Below are positions 36,693 to 46,236 of a stretch of 64,000 nt of DNA, piece by piece. The DNA lies in the NCBI RefSeq assembly GCF_000424005.1, contig NZ_AUJB01000010.1, forward strand, positions 124,001 through 188,000. Reading direction: 5' to 3'. A program made the position numbers and the translations under genes. The DNA comes from Pseudobutyrivibrio ruminis CF1b (GTDB lineage Bacteria; Bacillota; Clostridia; Lachnospirales; Lachnospiraceae). The notes under the pieces are model-generated. The model saw nothing but the letters and a program-made list of their open reading frames with translations. It ran no database searches and was not told the DNA's origin. Numbering within the stretch: position 1 is the first letter of the stretch; each line of letters begins with the position of its first letter.

Positions 36693-38576
36693 TTGAAGAA
36701 AAACAGAGCTTCAGGAATGATAATCTATGCCCTATTTGTTGTGGTTGTTTTAGCTATTCTCTATAGCAGTATGGGCAACAAAACTACCACCTATTCAATG
36801 GCGGAGTTGAAATCTGCAATCAAGAGGGAGCAGGTTAAGGCTGTTAACATTACTCAGAATGAGGAGGTACCTACAGGTGCCGCTACTATCAAACTATCTA
36901 CTGGAGATACTGTCACATTGTATGTATCAGATGTAAATGATTTACAGCAGATACTTACAGAGGCTAATATTGCCTACAACGTCAGTGATATTCCACATGA
37001 CAGCTGGCTTTCTGAGCTTTTACCTATGTTAATAGTCCTTGGAGCAGTATTCATCCTTTTCATGATAATGATGAATGCTCAGGGTGCAGGCGGTGGCGGC
37101 GCCAATGCCAAAATGATGAATTTCGGCAAGAGTCGTGCCAAGATGTCTACAAAAGAAGACATTAGCACCAGATTTAATGATGTTGCTGGTCTTAAGGAAG
37201 AAAAGGAAGAAGTTGAGGAACTTGTTGATTTCCTCAAGGATCCTAAGAAATATACTAAGCTTGGAGCACGTATCCCTAAGGGAGTTATTCTTGTAGGCCC
37301 TCCTGGAACAGGTAAGACACTTCTTGCCAAGGCTATCGCAGGTGAGGCAGGTGTTCCATTCTTCTCCATTTCAGGTTCTGATTTCGTGGAGATGTTTGTC
37401 GGTGTAGGTGCATCCCGAGTTAGAGATCTTTTTGCTGAGGCAAAGCAGAATGCACCATGTATTGTATTTATTGATGAGATTGATGCGGTTGCAAGACGCC
37501 GTGGTACAGGTATGGGTGGCGGCCATGATGAGCGTGAGCAGACATTGAACCAGCTTCTTGTTGAGATGGATGGTTTTGGTGTTAATGAGGGCATCATCGT
37601 TATGGCAGCTACAAACCGTGTTGATATTTTGGATCATGCTATTATGCGTCCAGGACGTTTCGACAGAAAGGTATTTGTTGGCCGTCCAGATGTTCAGGGC
37701 CGCGAGGAAATCCTCAAGGTTCACGCATCTAATAAGATGCTTGGTTCAGATGTAGATTTACATCAGATTGCCCAGACTACAGTTGGATTTACCGGTGCAG
37801 ATTTGGAGAACCTTCTTAATGAGGCAGCCATTCTTGCAGCAGGTGAAGACAGACAATATATTACAAATGACGATATTAAGAAGTCCTTTGTAAAGGTTGG
37901 TATTGGTAAGGAAAAGAAGAGCCGTGTGGTTTCTGACAAAGAAAAGAAGATTACAGCCTACCACGAGAGTGGACATGCGATTTTATTCCATGTGCTTCCA
38001 GATGTAGGCCCTGTTTATTCAGTTTCTATTATTCCTACCGGCGCTAGCGCAGCAGGATATACAATGCCTATAAATGAAAATGACGAGATGTTCAATACCA
38101 AGGGCAAGATGCTTCAGGATATTATTGTTTCGTTAGGTGGACGTGTTGCTGAGGAGCTTATCTTTGATGATATTACTACTGGTGCATCACAGGATATTAA
38201 GCAGGCTACTCAGGCAGCCAGAAATATGGTTACTAAATTTGGTTTCTCAAAGAATATTGGTATGGTTCATTATGGCGATGATGACGAAGAAGTCTTCATC
38301 GGAAGAGATTTGGCTCATACTAAGGGATTTTCAGATGCCACAGCTAAAGCCATTGATGATGAGGTAAAGATGATCATCGATGAATGTTATGAAAAAGCTG
38401 TGAAACTTTTGAAAGAGTATGAACCTATCCTACACAAATGTGCTAATCTATTATTAGAGAAAGAAAAGATTAGCAGAAGTGAGTTCGAAGCTCTATTTGG
38501 TGATGAATTAAAGGATGATGATACCGAAGAAAGCCTCGAGGGAGTCGCTGTAGAAGGTATTAATTGGGAAAATTAG
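36693..38576 (+). CDS. ftsH: FtsH ATP-dependent membrane metalloprotease
   Basis: FtsH unfolds and degrades membrane and short-lived cytosolic proteins. The 627-residue protein begins at TTG 36693 after a perfect AGGAGG. It has two membrane helices (about 7-25 and 108-128) around a small outside domain, then the AAA module with Walker [20 protein letters not shown] (about 200), Walker [16 protein letters not shown], and arginine-finger region [10 protein letters not shown]. The zinc protease motif HESGH is at about residue 424. A terminator follows; this ends the rqcP operon. Confidence 0.97.
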   Translation: MKKNRASGMIIYALFVVVVLAILYSSMGNKTTTYSMAELKSAIKREQVKAVNITQNEEVPTGAATIKLSTGDTVTLYVSDVNDLQQILTEANIAYNVSDIPHDSWLSELLPMLIVLGAVFILFMIMMNAQGAGGGGANAKMMNFGKSRAKMSTKEDISTRFNDVAGLKEEKEEVEELVDFLKDPKKYTKLGARIPKGVILVGPPGTGKTLLAKAIAGEAGVPFFSISGSDFVEMFVGVGASRVRDLFAEAKQNAPCIVFIDEIDAVARRRGTGMGGGHDEREQTLNQLLVEMDGFGVNEGIIVMAATNRVDILDHAIMRPGRFDRKVFVGRPDVQGREEILKVHASNKMLGSDVDLHQIAQTTVGFTGADLENLLNEAAILAAGEDRQYITNDDIKKSFVKVGIGKEKKSRVVSDKEKKITAYHESGHAILFHVLPDVGPVYSVSIIPTGASAAGYTMPINENDEMFNTKGKMLQDIIVSLGGRVAEELIFDDITTGASQDIKQATQAARNMVTKFGFSKNIGMVHYGDDDEEVFIGRDLAHTKGFSDATAKAIDDEVKMIIDECYEKAVKLLKEYEPILHKCANLLLEKEKISRSEFEALFGDELKDDDTEESLEGVAVEGINWEN

Positions 38577-38719
38577 TGCAATATGCACAAAAAATATTGT
38601 GGAGTTTTGGTATGTTTGTGCACACTTGAGTGTTGCATCGCCATATAATAAACATCGTAAAAACCCCCCAATACATTATATAATTTTTACTAACCCCATA
38701 GTAAAAATACCTTCTCCTA

Positions 38720-38748
38720 AAAAGACAGCGATCGTTGCTGTCTTTTTT
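38720..38748 (+). terminator. ftsH terminator
   Basis: AAAAGACAGC-GATCGTT-GCTGTCTTTT (38720-38746) and further T residues. The 140 bases before it hold no gene that I can see. Confidence 0.9.
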
Positions 38749-38787
38749 ACTATCTAAAAATATTGCTATTCAGCCAGGGGGATTCAC

Positions 38788-40821
38788 ATGAATATCCACG
38801 CAATATACTCGGATGGAACAGCTGAATATAGATATCCCATGGAGCCGGATGAGAATTCTCTGGTAACTATCAGCATCAGAGTTTATCACCAGGAAGATGT
38901 AGATGTTTTTTTGATGTCAAAAACTGACAATCTTAGTCAGCGAATGCACCTGGACAGAACCCGTGGTGAGTTCGATTTCTATTCCTGTACAGTACAACTG
39001 GGCGAAAAGGAATTTAGATATTATTTTGAGCTCGTAGTGGGCCTTGATCACTATTACTATGACCGTGTAGGTCTGTGGAGAGATTACAGGGAGCACTACG
39101 AATTTTCTATTATGCCAGGTTTTTCCACACCAGCCTGGTCTAAAGGTGCGGTTATGTACCAAATCCTTGTGGACAGATTCTACAATGGAGACCCTTCAAA
39201 TGATGTGGAGACAAACGAATATCATTATGTTGGCGCGCCTGTAGAGGGCGTGAAGGACTGGAGTTCCCTGCCAGCAAATCTTGATATAGGCAGATTTTAC
39301 GGTGGAGATTTAGAGGGCGTACGCCAGAAGCTTCATTACCTGAGGAGTCTTGGCGTGGAGGTCATCTATTTCAATCCACTGTTTGTGTCGCCTTCAAATC
39401 ATAAATACGACACTTCAGATTACGATTATATTGATCCACACCTTACAGTAATTAAAAATGATGGCGGAGAATGTCTTGATCCATCTGATTATGACAATAC
39501 TCACGCTACAAAGTATAAATTGCGTGTTACCAACAAGGAGAACCTTGAGGCCAGCAACAAATTCTTTGCTGACTTTGTTAATGAGGCTCACCAGAAAGGT
39601 ATACGTGTAATTATCGACGGCGTATTTAATCACTGCGGTTCCTTCAACAAGTGGTTGAATCGCGAGAAGATTTACTCAAAGGACGAAGGCTATGCCCCTG
39701 GTGCCTATGAGAGTAAGGACAGCCCTTATAACAGCTTCTTTAAGTTCTATGAGGACAGCTGGCCAGATAATAAGAGCTATGACGGCTGGTGGAGCCATGA
39801 CACCCTTCCTAAGCTAAATTATGAGGATTCACCTAAGCTGTATGAGTATATTTTGAATATAGGCAAGAAATGGGTTAGCGAGCCATATAACTGTGATGGC
39901 TGGCGTCTTGACGTTGCGGCTGATTTGGGTCATTCCGAGGAATTTAACCACAAGTTCTGGCGTGATTTCAGAAATGCTGTAAAAAGCGCTAATCCTAATG
40001 CTATTATTTTGGCTGAACATTACGGAAATCCTACCGCCTGGCTTTCAGGTGACCAGTGGGATACTGTAATGAATTATGACGCTTTTATGGAGCCTCTCAC
40101 CTATTTCCTGACAGGTATGGAAAAGCATTCCGATGAATTCCAGCCAAGTGCTTTGGGAGATGGTGACAGATTTAAAAATACTATGCTTCATTTCATGGCA
40201 AGACTTAAGACACCATCGTTGCTATGTGCTATGAATCAGCTTTCAAATCATGATCATTCCCGTTTCCTCACCAGAACCAATCATACGGTGGGAAGAATTG
40301 CTACAAAGGGAGCACAGGCTGCAGAAGACGGTGTCAGCATCCCTGTAATGAAGCTGGCGGAGATGATTCAGTTTACATGGCCGGGTGCCCCTACTCTCTA
40401 TTATGGAGATGAGGCTGGTGTGTGCGGATTTACAGATCCTGACAGCCGCCGTACATATCCTTGGGGCAGTGCAAATTACGATTTGATTGATTATACCCGA
40501 GACATTATCATGATTCACAAGCAGAGCCATGCCATTAAGGAAGGCTCATTCAGATTCCTGAATTGTGGACAGGGATTTATCAGTTACGGAAGATTTACCA
40601 GCAATGAACAAATCATTGTTTTGATTAATTCAAATGGCAATGAAATCAGCGTAGATGTGCCTGTTTGGATGGCTGGCGTTCCATTAAATTGTCAACTTGA
40701 ACGATTGATTTTAAGTAATGAGGTTGGGTATTCTATCATGCCGACCGATATAACTGTTGAGGGTGGAAATCTTCATATTGCACTTGGACCATATTCGGGC
40801 ATAGTGTACAAAAGAATTTAA
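38788..40821 (+). CDS. GH13 alpha-glucan hydrolase, neopullulanase/cyclomaltodextrinase type
   Basis: This 677-residue cytosolic protein has an N-terminal beta-sandwich (about 1-120, CBM34-like) and a GH13 barrel. The conserved regions are all visible: DGVFNHCG (about 275), GWRLDVAADL with the nucleophile Asp (about 375), ILAEHYGNP with the acid Glu (about 410) and NQLSNHDHSRF with the transition-state Asp. The fingerprint places it with enzymes that cut maltodextrins, pullulan or cyclodextrins. No signal peptide was seen, so it should act on imported oligosaccharides, possibly those brought in by the MalEFG-type transporter at 2.4-6 kb. It is monocistronic. Confidence 0.9.
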   Translation: MNIHAIYSDGTAEYRYPMEPDENSLVTISIRVYHQEDVDVFLMSKTDNLSQRMHLDRTRGEFDFYSCTVQLGEKEFRYYFELVVGLDHYYYDRVGLWRDYREHYEFSIMPGFSTPAWSKGAVMYQILVDRFYNGDPSNDVETNEYHYVGAPVEGVKDWSSLPANLDIGRFYGGDLEGVRQKLHYLRSLGVEVIYFNPLFVSPSNHKYDTSDYDYIDPHLTVIKNDGGECLDPSDYDNTHATKYKLRVTNKENLEASNKFFADFVNEAHQKGIRVIIDGVFNHCGSFNKWLNREKIYSKDEGYAPGAYESKDSPYNSFFKFYEDSWPDNKSYDGWWSHDTLPKLNYEDSPKLYEYILNIGKKWVSEPYNCDGWRLDVAADLGHSEEFNHKFWRDFRNAVKSANPNAIILAEHYGNPTAWLSGDQWDTVMNYDAFMEPLTYFLTGMEKHSDEFQPSALGDGDRFKNTMLHFMARLKTPSLLCAMNQLSNHDHSRFLTRTNHTVGRIATKGAQAAEDGVSIPVMKLAEMIQFTWPGAPTLYYGDEAGVCGFTDPDSRRTYPWGSANYDLIDYTRDIIMIHKQSHAIKEGSFRFLNCGQGFISYGRFTSNEQIIVLINSNGNEISVDVPVWMAGVPLNCQLERLILSNEVGYSIMPTDITVEGGNLHIALGPYSGIVYKRI

Positions 40822-40915
40822 AAATACTTGACCAATGTTCTAATTTACAATGCTTAAGTTACCATGTTAGAATAAAGCAAACCAAGTTAATGGTAATTTA
40901 AGCGGGAGAAATATT

Positions 40916-41377
40916 ATGGCGAAGAATCTCACATGTCAGGATAAGATCGACATGCAGGCACTTGAGAAGCGACATAAAGAGTTAGAAAAAGCATGGAACG
41001 ATTTATTAAAAGAAAAGAGAGAGGTGGAAGCTAGAATTCACACCCTCGAGCAGCAGGAAAAGCAGTTTGAGATGAAATGGGAAATGCTCATTCGCGAGAC
41101 TCAACAGCTTGCTGATGACAAAAAACAGTTTGAACGCAAAAAGAAATTTTATGATCAGGTTCAGGCTAATAATGCGCAGGAATCCTATTCTGTCACAACA
41201 TCAGACAATATTGTCCACGGAGAAATGTTCTTCTCTGGTGTATCTACTCAGAAGGCTCTTAAGAAGCGCTACAAGGATCTCATTAAGATTTATCATCCAG
41301 ATGGAGATGCTGGCGATACAGCTACAGTAGCTGAAATCAACAGAGAGTACGAGGACCTTAAGTCTCAGATGAACTAA
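40916..41377 (+). CDS. Coiled-coil protein with C-terminal J-domain core
   Basis: This 153-residue protein is a long, highly charged coiled coil (about 10-90) followed by a partial J-domain: LKKRYKDLIKIYHPDGDAGD with the HPD tripeptide at about residues 129-131, then AEINREYEDLKSQ. A J-domain at the C-terminus and without the G/F region suggests a DnaK co-chaperone recruiting Hsp70 to one partner, not a general DnaJ. GCGGGAG is the ribosome site. No function is known to me for this architecture. Confidence 0.8.
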   Translation: MAKNLTCQDKIDMQALEKRHKELEKAWNDLLKEKREVEARIHTLEQQEKQFEMKWEMLIRETQQLADDKKQFERKKKFYDQVQANNAQESYSVTTSDNIVHGEMFFSGVSTQKALKKRYKDLIKIYHPDGDAGDTATVAEINREYEDLKSQMN

Positions 41378-42266
41378 ATATTGTAGACATATCATCAGGT
41401 AATGGAGCCACAAACTCCATTACCTTTTTTGTTATAGGGTGTTCGAATTGTATTCTATGAGAATGAAGAGCCTGCCTCTGCATATACTCATAATCAGGAT
41501 TATATAGATCGTCCCCAATAAGAGGATGTCCTATATATTTAAAATGAACACGAATCTGATGAGTGCGGCCTGTCTCAAGATGAATTGAGATGAGGCTGTG
41601 CCCATTTTTTTCTTCTATAACCTTATAGTGGGTGATGGCGCGTTCTCCATATTCAAAATCAACCTGTCTGGTGATGATGGAATCACTGACACGTCCGATA
41701 GGAGCATCAATAGTGCCCTCTGATTGCTCTAGGTGGCCTCGCACAATTGCGTAGTACTCCCTGTGAAACTCTCTTTTTTTTACCATTGTAGAAAGAATAT
41801 TGCCACTGACAAGATGCTTGGCAATAACGGTGAGACCAGACGTGTTCTTATCCAATCGGTTTGCACATCTGAATATAAAAGGTTTCCCCTGGACCTCATA
41901 GTAGTAAGCCAGACCATTAGCCAGAGAATCCTCATAATGATTCAGGCTTGGATGTATGGAAAGGCCAGCGGGTTTATTAATCACAATAATATCTTCGTCT
42001 TCATAAACAATATCTAAAGGCATTTCTACTGGTGGAATCTTTTCAGAAGACTCTTCCTCAGAAATGTTCACAGTTAAAACTTCTCCAGCCTTTAGCTTGC
42101 GGTTCATATGAACCCACTCGCCGTCTATAACTACGTTATTTGGCATTTTCTTAATTGCGGTGATATTGGCAGAAGAATAGCCCTGGGTTTTAAGAAATTT
42201 ATCTATTTGAAATCCATCATATTCAGTTGGGATTGTGTAAGTAAGTGTTCGATTCATACTCATCAT
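41358..42266 (-). CDS. RluD-type pseudouridine synthase with S4 domain
   Basis: This roughly 300-residue enzyme modifies uridines in large-subunit rRNA. It has an N-terminal S4 RNA-binding domain (DKFLKTQGYSSANITAIKK) and the RluA-family core with catalytic Asp in ANRLDKNTSGLTVIAKH, then ETGRTHQIRVHFKYIGHPLIGDD and the C-terminal SHRIQFEHP. ATG codons at 42266, 42263 and 42257 cluster just after the hairpin that ends the GH94 gene. The longest frame, from 42293, would start inside that hairpin and is rejected. No proper ribosome site is visible for any of them. The 3' end overlaps the J-domain gene by 20 bases. Confidence 0.88.
   Translation of the reverse strand: MMSMNRTLTYTIPTEYDGFQIDKFLKTQGYSSANITAIKKMPNNVVIDGEWVHMNRKLKAGEVLTVNISEEESSEKIPPVEMPLDIVYEDEDIIVINKPAGLSIHPSLNHYEDSLANGLAYYYEVQGKPFIFRCANRLDKNTSGLTVIAKHLVSGNILSTMVKKREFHREYYAIVRGHLEQSEGTIDAPIGRVSDSIITRQVDFEYGERAITHYKVIEEKNGHSLISIHLETGRTHQIRVHFKYIGHPLIGDDLYNPDYEYMQRQALHSHRIQFEHPITKKVMEFVAPLPDDMSTIFSSSET
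41398..41430 (+). terminator. Terminator of the J-domain gene, inside the convergent gene
   Basis: GGTAATGGAG-CCACAAA-CTCCATTACC is a perfect 10-bp stem with TTTTTT after it. The same bases encode the VMEFVAP segment of the convergent RluD-type protein on the other strand. Confidence 0.9.
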
Positions 42267-42274
42267 TAAACAGC

Positions 42275-42306
42275 AAAAGAGCCGAACGGTCAACGTCGGC
42301 TCTTTT
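42275..42306 (-). terminator. Terminator of the GH94 gene (minus strand)
   Basis: AAAAGAGCCGA (42275-42285) pairs with TCGGCTCTTTT (42296-42306) around a 10-base loop. On the minus strand the stem ends in TTTT, just before the RluD-type start codons. Confidence 0.8.
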
Positions 42307-42351
42307 TTCGAAGGAGAATAAATTAATATATATGAAGAAAATGAAAAGAAA

Positions 42352-44787
42352 CTATTTCATAGTAGCAACTACGCTTACTGTCTTCTTGCTACCATCGAAT
42401 GGAATTATGTTTCCTTCGATTTCCTTACCATCAACAAGTAAGCTTGCTACACCCTTCTGAACCTTGTTAGGGTTCTTGATTTCGATGTTGTATGTAACAC
42501 CACGGTATACACGTGTAACATTGAAATCACCAAACTCAGCTGGAGTACATGGATTTACTGAAAGTCCCTCAAGTGTTGGGTAAATACCTAAGATGTACTG
42601 AGAGATGTTTGTAAACGTCCATGCTGCTGTACCAGTAAGCCAGCTGTTCTTTGCCTCACCATGGAACTTAGCGTCAGCACCAGCAACCATCTGTGAGTAA
42701 ACATATGGCTCAGTTCTATGAATCTCAGAAATGTCCTCGATGTATGATGGACATGTCTTCTTGTAAACTTCAAATGCTCTGTCGCCACGACCAATGCAAG
42801 TCTCAGCGATAGAAATCCAAGGATTGTTGTGGCAGAAGATACCTGCATTCTCCTTGTATCCTGGTGGATATGATGTGATTTCACCAAGCTCGAGATGATA
42901 TCTTGTGTAAGCTGGCTGAAGAATCATAACACCATACTTTGTATCAAGCTTCTCTTTAACTGAATCAAGGGCCTTCTTAGCGTTGCCATCTTCAACACCA
43001 ACACCAGCCATTACGCACATACCCTGTGGCTCGATGTAAATCTGTCCCTCATCACATTCTTTAGAACCAACCTTGTGGCTGTAAGCGTCATAAGCACGTA
43101 CGAACCACTCGCCGTCCCAGCCATCTTTCTCGATAGCTTTAATCATCTTATCTACTTCAGCAAGAACTCTCTCAGCCTCAGCATTGTCGCCCATGAGCTT
43201 GCAAAGATCTGCATACTCACGACCATATTTTACAAACATACCAGCGATGAATACTGACTCTGCAACTGGTCCTTCTGAAGGGCCGAAGCACTGGAAGCTC
43301 TCGCCTGGATGCTCAGAGAAGCAGTTAAGGTTCAAGCAGTCATTCCAGTCAGCACGACCGATAAGTGGAAGATCGTGTGGACCCTTGTGATTTACGATGT
43401 AATCAAATGAACGCTTTAAGTGCTCCATAAGAGATGTTGCAACTGACATATCATTGTCATATGGAACAGTCTCATTAAGGATTGATGTATCACCTGTCTC
43501 ACGGATGTAAGCAGATGTACCAGCGATGAGCCAAAGTGGATCGTCGTTAAATCCAGAACCGATATCAGAGTTACCCTTCTTAGTAAGTGGCTGATACTGG
43601 TGGTAAGCTGAACCATCCTGGAACTGTGTAGAAGCGATATCAATGATACGCTCTCTTGCACGGTCTGGAATAAGGTGAACGAATCCGAGAAGATCCTGGC
43701 AAGAATCTCTGAATCCCATTCCACGACCAATACCTGTCTCGTAGTAAGAAGCAGAACGTGACATGTTGAATGTAACCATACACTGATACTGATTCCAGAT
43801 GTTAACCATACGGTTTACATGCTCGTCCTTAGACTCGATATGGAATTTGCTAAGAAGGTCATTCCAGTAAGCATTGAGAGCTGCAAAAGCCTTATCGAAA
43901 TCCTCTGTAGTCTGGTATTTAGAAAGAAGAGCAGTAGCCTTCTTCTTATTGATTACGCCTGGCTTCTCCCACTTGTCATCCTCAGCGTTTTCTACATAAC
44001 CAAGTGCGAATACAAATGTCTTTGACTCGCCTGGATTTAAGCTAACGTTGAGCTGGTGTGAAGCGATTGGATACCAACCAGAAGCGATAGTGTTATGAAG
44101 CTTTCCTTCGATAACAGCTGCTGGCTTATCAGGACCATTGTAAGCTCCTCTGAACTCATCACGGCTTGTTTCGAAACCATCAATCTTAGCGTTTACAGAG
44201 TAAACAGCGTAGTGATTACGACGCTCTCTGTATTCTGTTTTATGATAGATTGTAGAATCAATTACCTCAACCTCACCGATTGAAAGGTTACGCTGATAGT
44301 TCTTCATATCATCATCAGCATTCCAGAGGCACCACTCTACATATGAGAAAAGAGTAATATCTTTCTTTGCATTTCCTTTATTTGTAAGAGTGACCTTAGT
44401 AAGCTCTACAGGATCATCATAAGGAACGAAAGTAACAAGAGCTGCTTCGACATCGTTCTTAACACCTGTGAACTTGCTGTAGCCAATACCATGGCGGCAC
44501 TCGTAAGAGTCAAGTTCAGTCTTTGTTGGCTGCCAACCTGGGTTCCAGATTGTATCACCATCCTTAATATAGAAATACTTACCATTTGTATCTGGTGTAG
44601 TATCGTTGTAACGATATCTAGTCATGCGAAGAAGCTTTGCATCTTTGTAGAAGGTATAACCTCCGCAAGTGTTTGATAATAATGTAAAGAAATCCTTGCA
44701 GCCCAGATAGTTAATCCATGGCAAAGGAGTCTTTGGAGTTGTGATAACATATTCCTTATTGTTATCATCGAAAAATCCGTATTTCAT
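42352..44787 (-). CDS. GH94 cellobiose phosphorylase
   Basis: This 811-residue cytosolic enzyme splits cellobiose with phosphate into glucose 1-phosphate and glucose, saving ATP. It shows the N-terminal beta-sandwich ([20 protein letters not shown]), the helical barrel with [16 protein letters not shown] and the catalytic Asp in [12 protein letters not shown] (about 480), [18 protein letters not shown] and the closing GTAAWTF segment. Length and motifs match cellobiose phosphorylase rather than cellodextrin or chitobiose phosphorylases. GGGAGG is the ribosome site. It is divergent from a LacI gene and a sugar transporter, an evident cellobiose uptake and use locus. Confidence 0.93.
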   Translation of the reverse strand: MKYGFFDDNNKEYVITTPKTPLPWINYLGCKDFFTLLSNTCGGYTFYKDAKLLRMTRYRYNDTTPDTNGKYFYIKDGDTIWNPGWQPTKTELDSYECRHGIGYSKFTGVKNDVEAALVTFVPYDDPVELTKVTLTNKGNAKKDITLFSYVEWCLWNADDDMKNYQRNLSIGEVEVIDSTIYHKTEYRERRNHYAVYSVNAKIDGFETSRDEFRGAYNGPDKPAAVIEGKLHNTIASGWYPIASHQLNVSLNPGESKTFVFALGYVENAEDDKWEKPGVINKKKATALLSKYQTTEDFDKAFAALNAYWNDLLSKFHIESKDEHVNRMVNIWNQYQCMVTFNMSRSASYYETGIGRGMGFRDSCQDLLGFVHLIPDRARERIIDIASTQFQDGSAYHQYQPLTKKGNSDIGSGFNDDPLWLIAGTSAYIRETGDTSILNETVPYDNDMSVATSLMEHLKRSFDYIVNHKGPHDLPLIGRADWNDCLNLNCFSEHPGESFQCFGPSEGPVAESVFIAGMFVKYGREYADLCKLMGDNAEAERVLAEVDKMIKAIEKDGWDGEWFVRAYDAYSHKVGSKECDEGQIYIEPQGMCVMAGVGVEDGNAKKALDSVKEKLDTKYGVMILQPAYTRYHLELGEITSYPPGYKENAGIFCHNNPWISIAETCIGRGDRAFEVYKKTCPSYIEDISEIHRTEPYVYSQMVAGADAKFHGEAKNSWLTGTAAWTFTNISQYILGIYPTLEGLSVNPCTPAEFGDFNVTRVYRGVTYNIEIKNPNKVQKGVASLLVDGKEIEGNIIPFDGSKKTVSVVATMK

Positions 44788-44845
44788 GTTTTCCTCCCTT
44801 TTAGTAATCTAATTTATATTATCTCAAAGCACGGCTTGTATAAAA

Positions 44846-45103
44846 TTTAAGTAAACGATTAAGTAGCTGAGAGCCTATACATAAGCCGTTTTCGAGATAT
44901 AATAACCTAAAACGTTTAAGTAAATAAACATGGTTATTTCACTTAAAGAATATCATAACGGGCTTAAAAAGCAAATACATATTGAATTTTTGTGCAAAAT
45001 GCACTAAACTGTAGCAAGAAAATCTAACGAAAATCCAAATTTTCGAAAAAGACTTGTTTATCTACTTAAATCGAGCTATATTTAAGTTGCGAAAACGATT
45101 AAG
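44846..45103. promoter_or_regulatory. Divergent control region with three LacI-type operators
   Basis: The 348-bp gap between the GH94 and LacI genes holds three related sites: TAAACGATTAAG (44852-44863), the near-perfect palindrome CTAAAACGTTTAAG (44907-44920), and AAAACGATTAAG (45092-45103). CTTAAAT...ATTTAAG (45064-45086) is a further inverted repeat. The shared core AAACGWTTAAG suggests one LacI-family protein binding all three and controlling both directions. No gene is seen in the gap. Confidence 0.65.
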
Positions 45104-45135
45104 GGAGAAACAAAATATACAGCTGGGAGAGAGCA

Positions 45136-46149
45136 ATGGTTTCACTGAAAGACATTGCATCTGAGTGTGGCGTATCAATAGCTACTGTTAGTAAGGCTTT
45201 GAACGACCATAGCGATATTGGTGCAGAAACAAAGACCAGAATTCGAAAAGCTGCTAAAGATATGGGATATGTTCCTAATGCAGCTGCGAAATCAATGAAA
45301 ACAAATCGCACCCATAATATAGGAGTTCTTTTTATGGATGATGCGAACAGCGGATTGACACATGATTTCTTTGCAGGAGTTCTGGAAAGCTTTAAGAGGG
45401 AAGTAGAACGAGAGGGGTACGATATAACATTTATATCGAATGATAGAAGCAGACCGGGAAGAGCATCTTATCTTGAACATGCAAGATACAGACGATTTGA
45501 TGGAGTAATTATAGCAAACGTTCATTTTGATGATCCGGAGGTAGTTGAACTGGTAAAGAGCAACATTCCGGTGGTCACAATTGATCATATCTATAATGAA
45601 ACAACAACAATCCTTTCCGATAATGTTGGCGGAATGTCAGATTTGGTCGATTTTGTAGTGCAGAATGGACATAACAGAATAGCATATATTCACGGCGCTG
45701 AATCTGCTACAACAAATCTAAGACTAGTTACATTTAATAGAAAACTTGAAGAATACGGGATAGAAGTTCCTGAAGAATACATCAAGGAATCTCCTTATAG
45801 AGATACTCACGGTGCTTACGAAAGAACGCTAGAGCTTCTTAAGCTTAGAACTAGACCAACCTGTATTTTTTATCCAGACGATTACGCTACATACGGCGGC
45901 ATGAGAGCTATAGCAGAACGAGGACTTAAAATTCCGGATGACATTTCGGTAATAGGATTTGATGGAATTAAAGTTGCAAGACATATCAGACCTCGTTTAA
46001 CAACCTACAGACAGAATACTGAGGAGCTTGGCACTCTGGCAGCGAAGAGCCTGGTTGCGTTAATTGAAAAGCCTAAGACAACATTGATTCAGCAGATTAC
46101 GGTGAAGGGCTGGTTGCTTGAGGGTGATACTCTTAAGAAACTAAATTAG
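45136..46149 (+). CDS. LacI-family regulator of the cellobiose locus
   Basis: This 337-residue LacI-type repressor has its helix-turn-helix at VSLKDIASECGVSIATVSKAL, the hinge PNAAAKSMKTNRTH, and an effector domain (about 62-330) with NVGGMSDLVDFVV and FYPDDYATYGGMRAI. It shares its upstream region with the GH94 gene and precedes a sugar transporter, and three palindromes with a common AAACGWTTAAG core lie there. It therefore most likely senses cellobiose or a cellodextrin. The start follows GGGAGAGAGC. Confidence 0.92.
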   Translation: MVSLKDIASECGVSIATVSKALNDHSDIGAETKTRIRKAAKDMGYVPNAAAKSMKTNRTHNIGVLFMDDANSGLTHDFFAGVLESFKREVEREGYDITFISNDRSRPGRASYLEHARYRRFDGVIIANVHFDDPEVVELVKSNIPVVTIDHIYNETTTILSDNVGGMSDLVDFVVQNGHNRIAYIHGAESATTNLRLVTFNRKLEEYGIEVPEEYIKESPYRDTHGAYERTLELLKLRTRPTCIFYPDDYATYGGMRAIAERGLKIPDDISVIGFDGIKVARHIRPRLTTYRQNTEELGTLAAKSLVALIEKPKTTLIQQITVKGWLLEGDTLKKLN

Positions 46150-46155
46150 GCATTT

Positions 46156-46214
46156 AGTTGAGAAATCAACTTAAATAAATGCAGTTACTTAAAAAAATAC
46201 GTGAGAGACACGTA
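46156..46214 (+). other. Two hairpins between the LacI gene and the second binding protein
   Basis: AGTTGA-GAAA-TCAACT (46156-46171) and TACGTG-AGAGA-CACGTA (46198-46214) are perfect short palindromes. Neither has a clear T tail; they may be leader structures or regulator sites. Confidence 0.5.
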
Positions 46215-46236
46215 AAAATTTTGGGAGGAACACAAA

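Noticed and set aside
37079-37597. 172-codon open frame on the minus strand opposite ftsH
   Set aside because: Low-complexity mirror of the ftsH coding frame without ribosome site or family signature.
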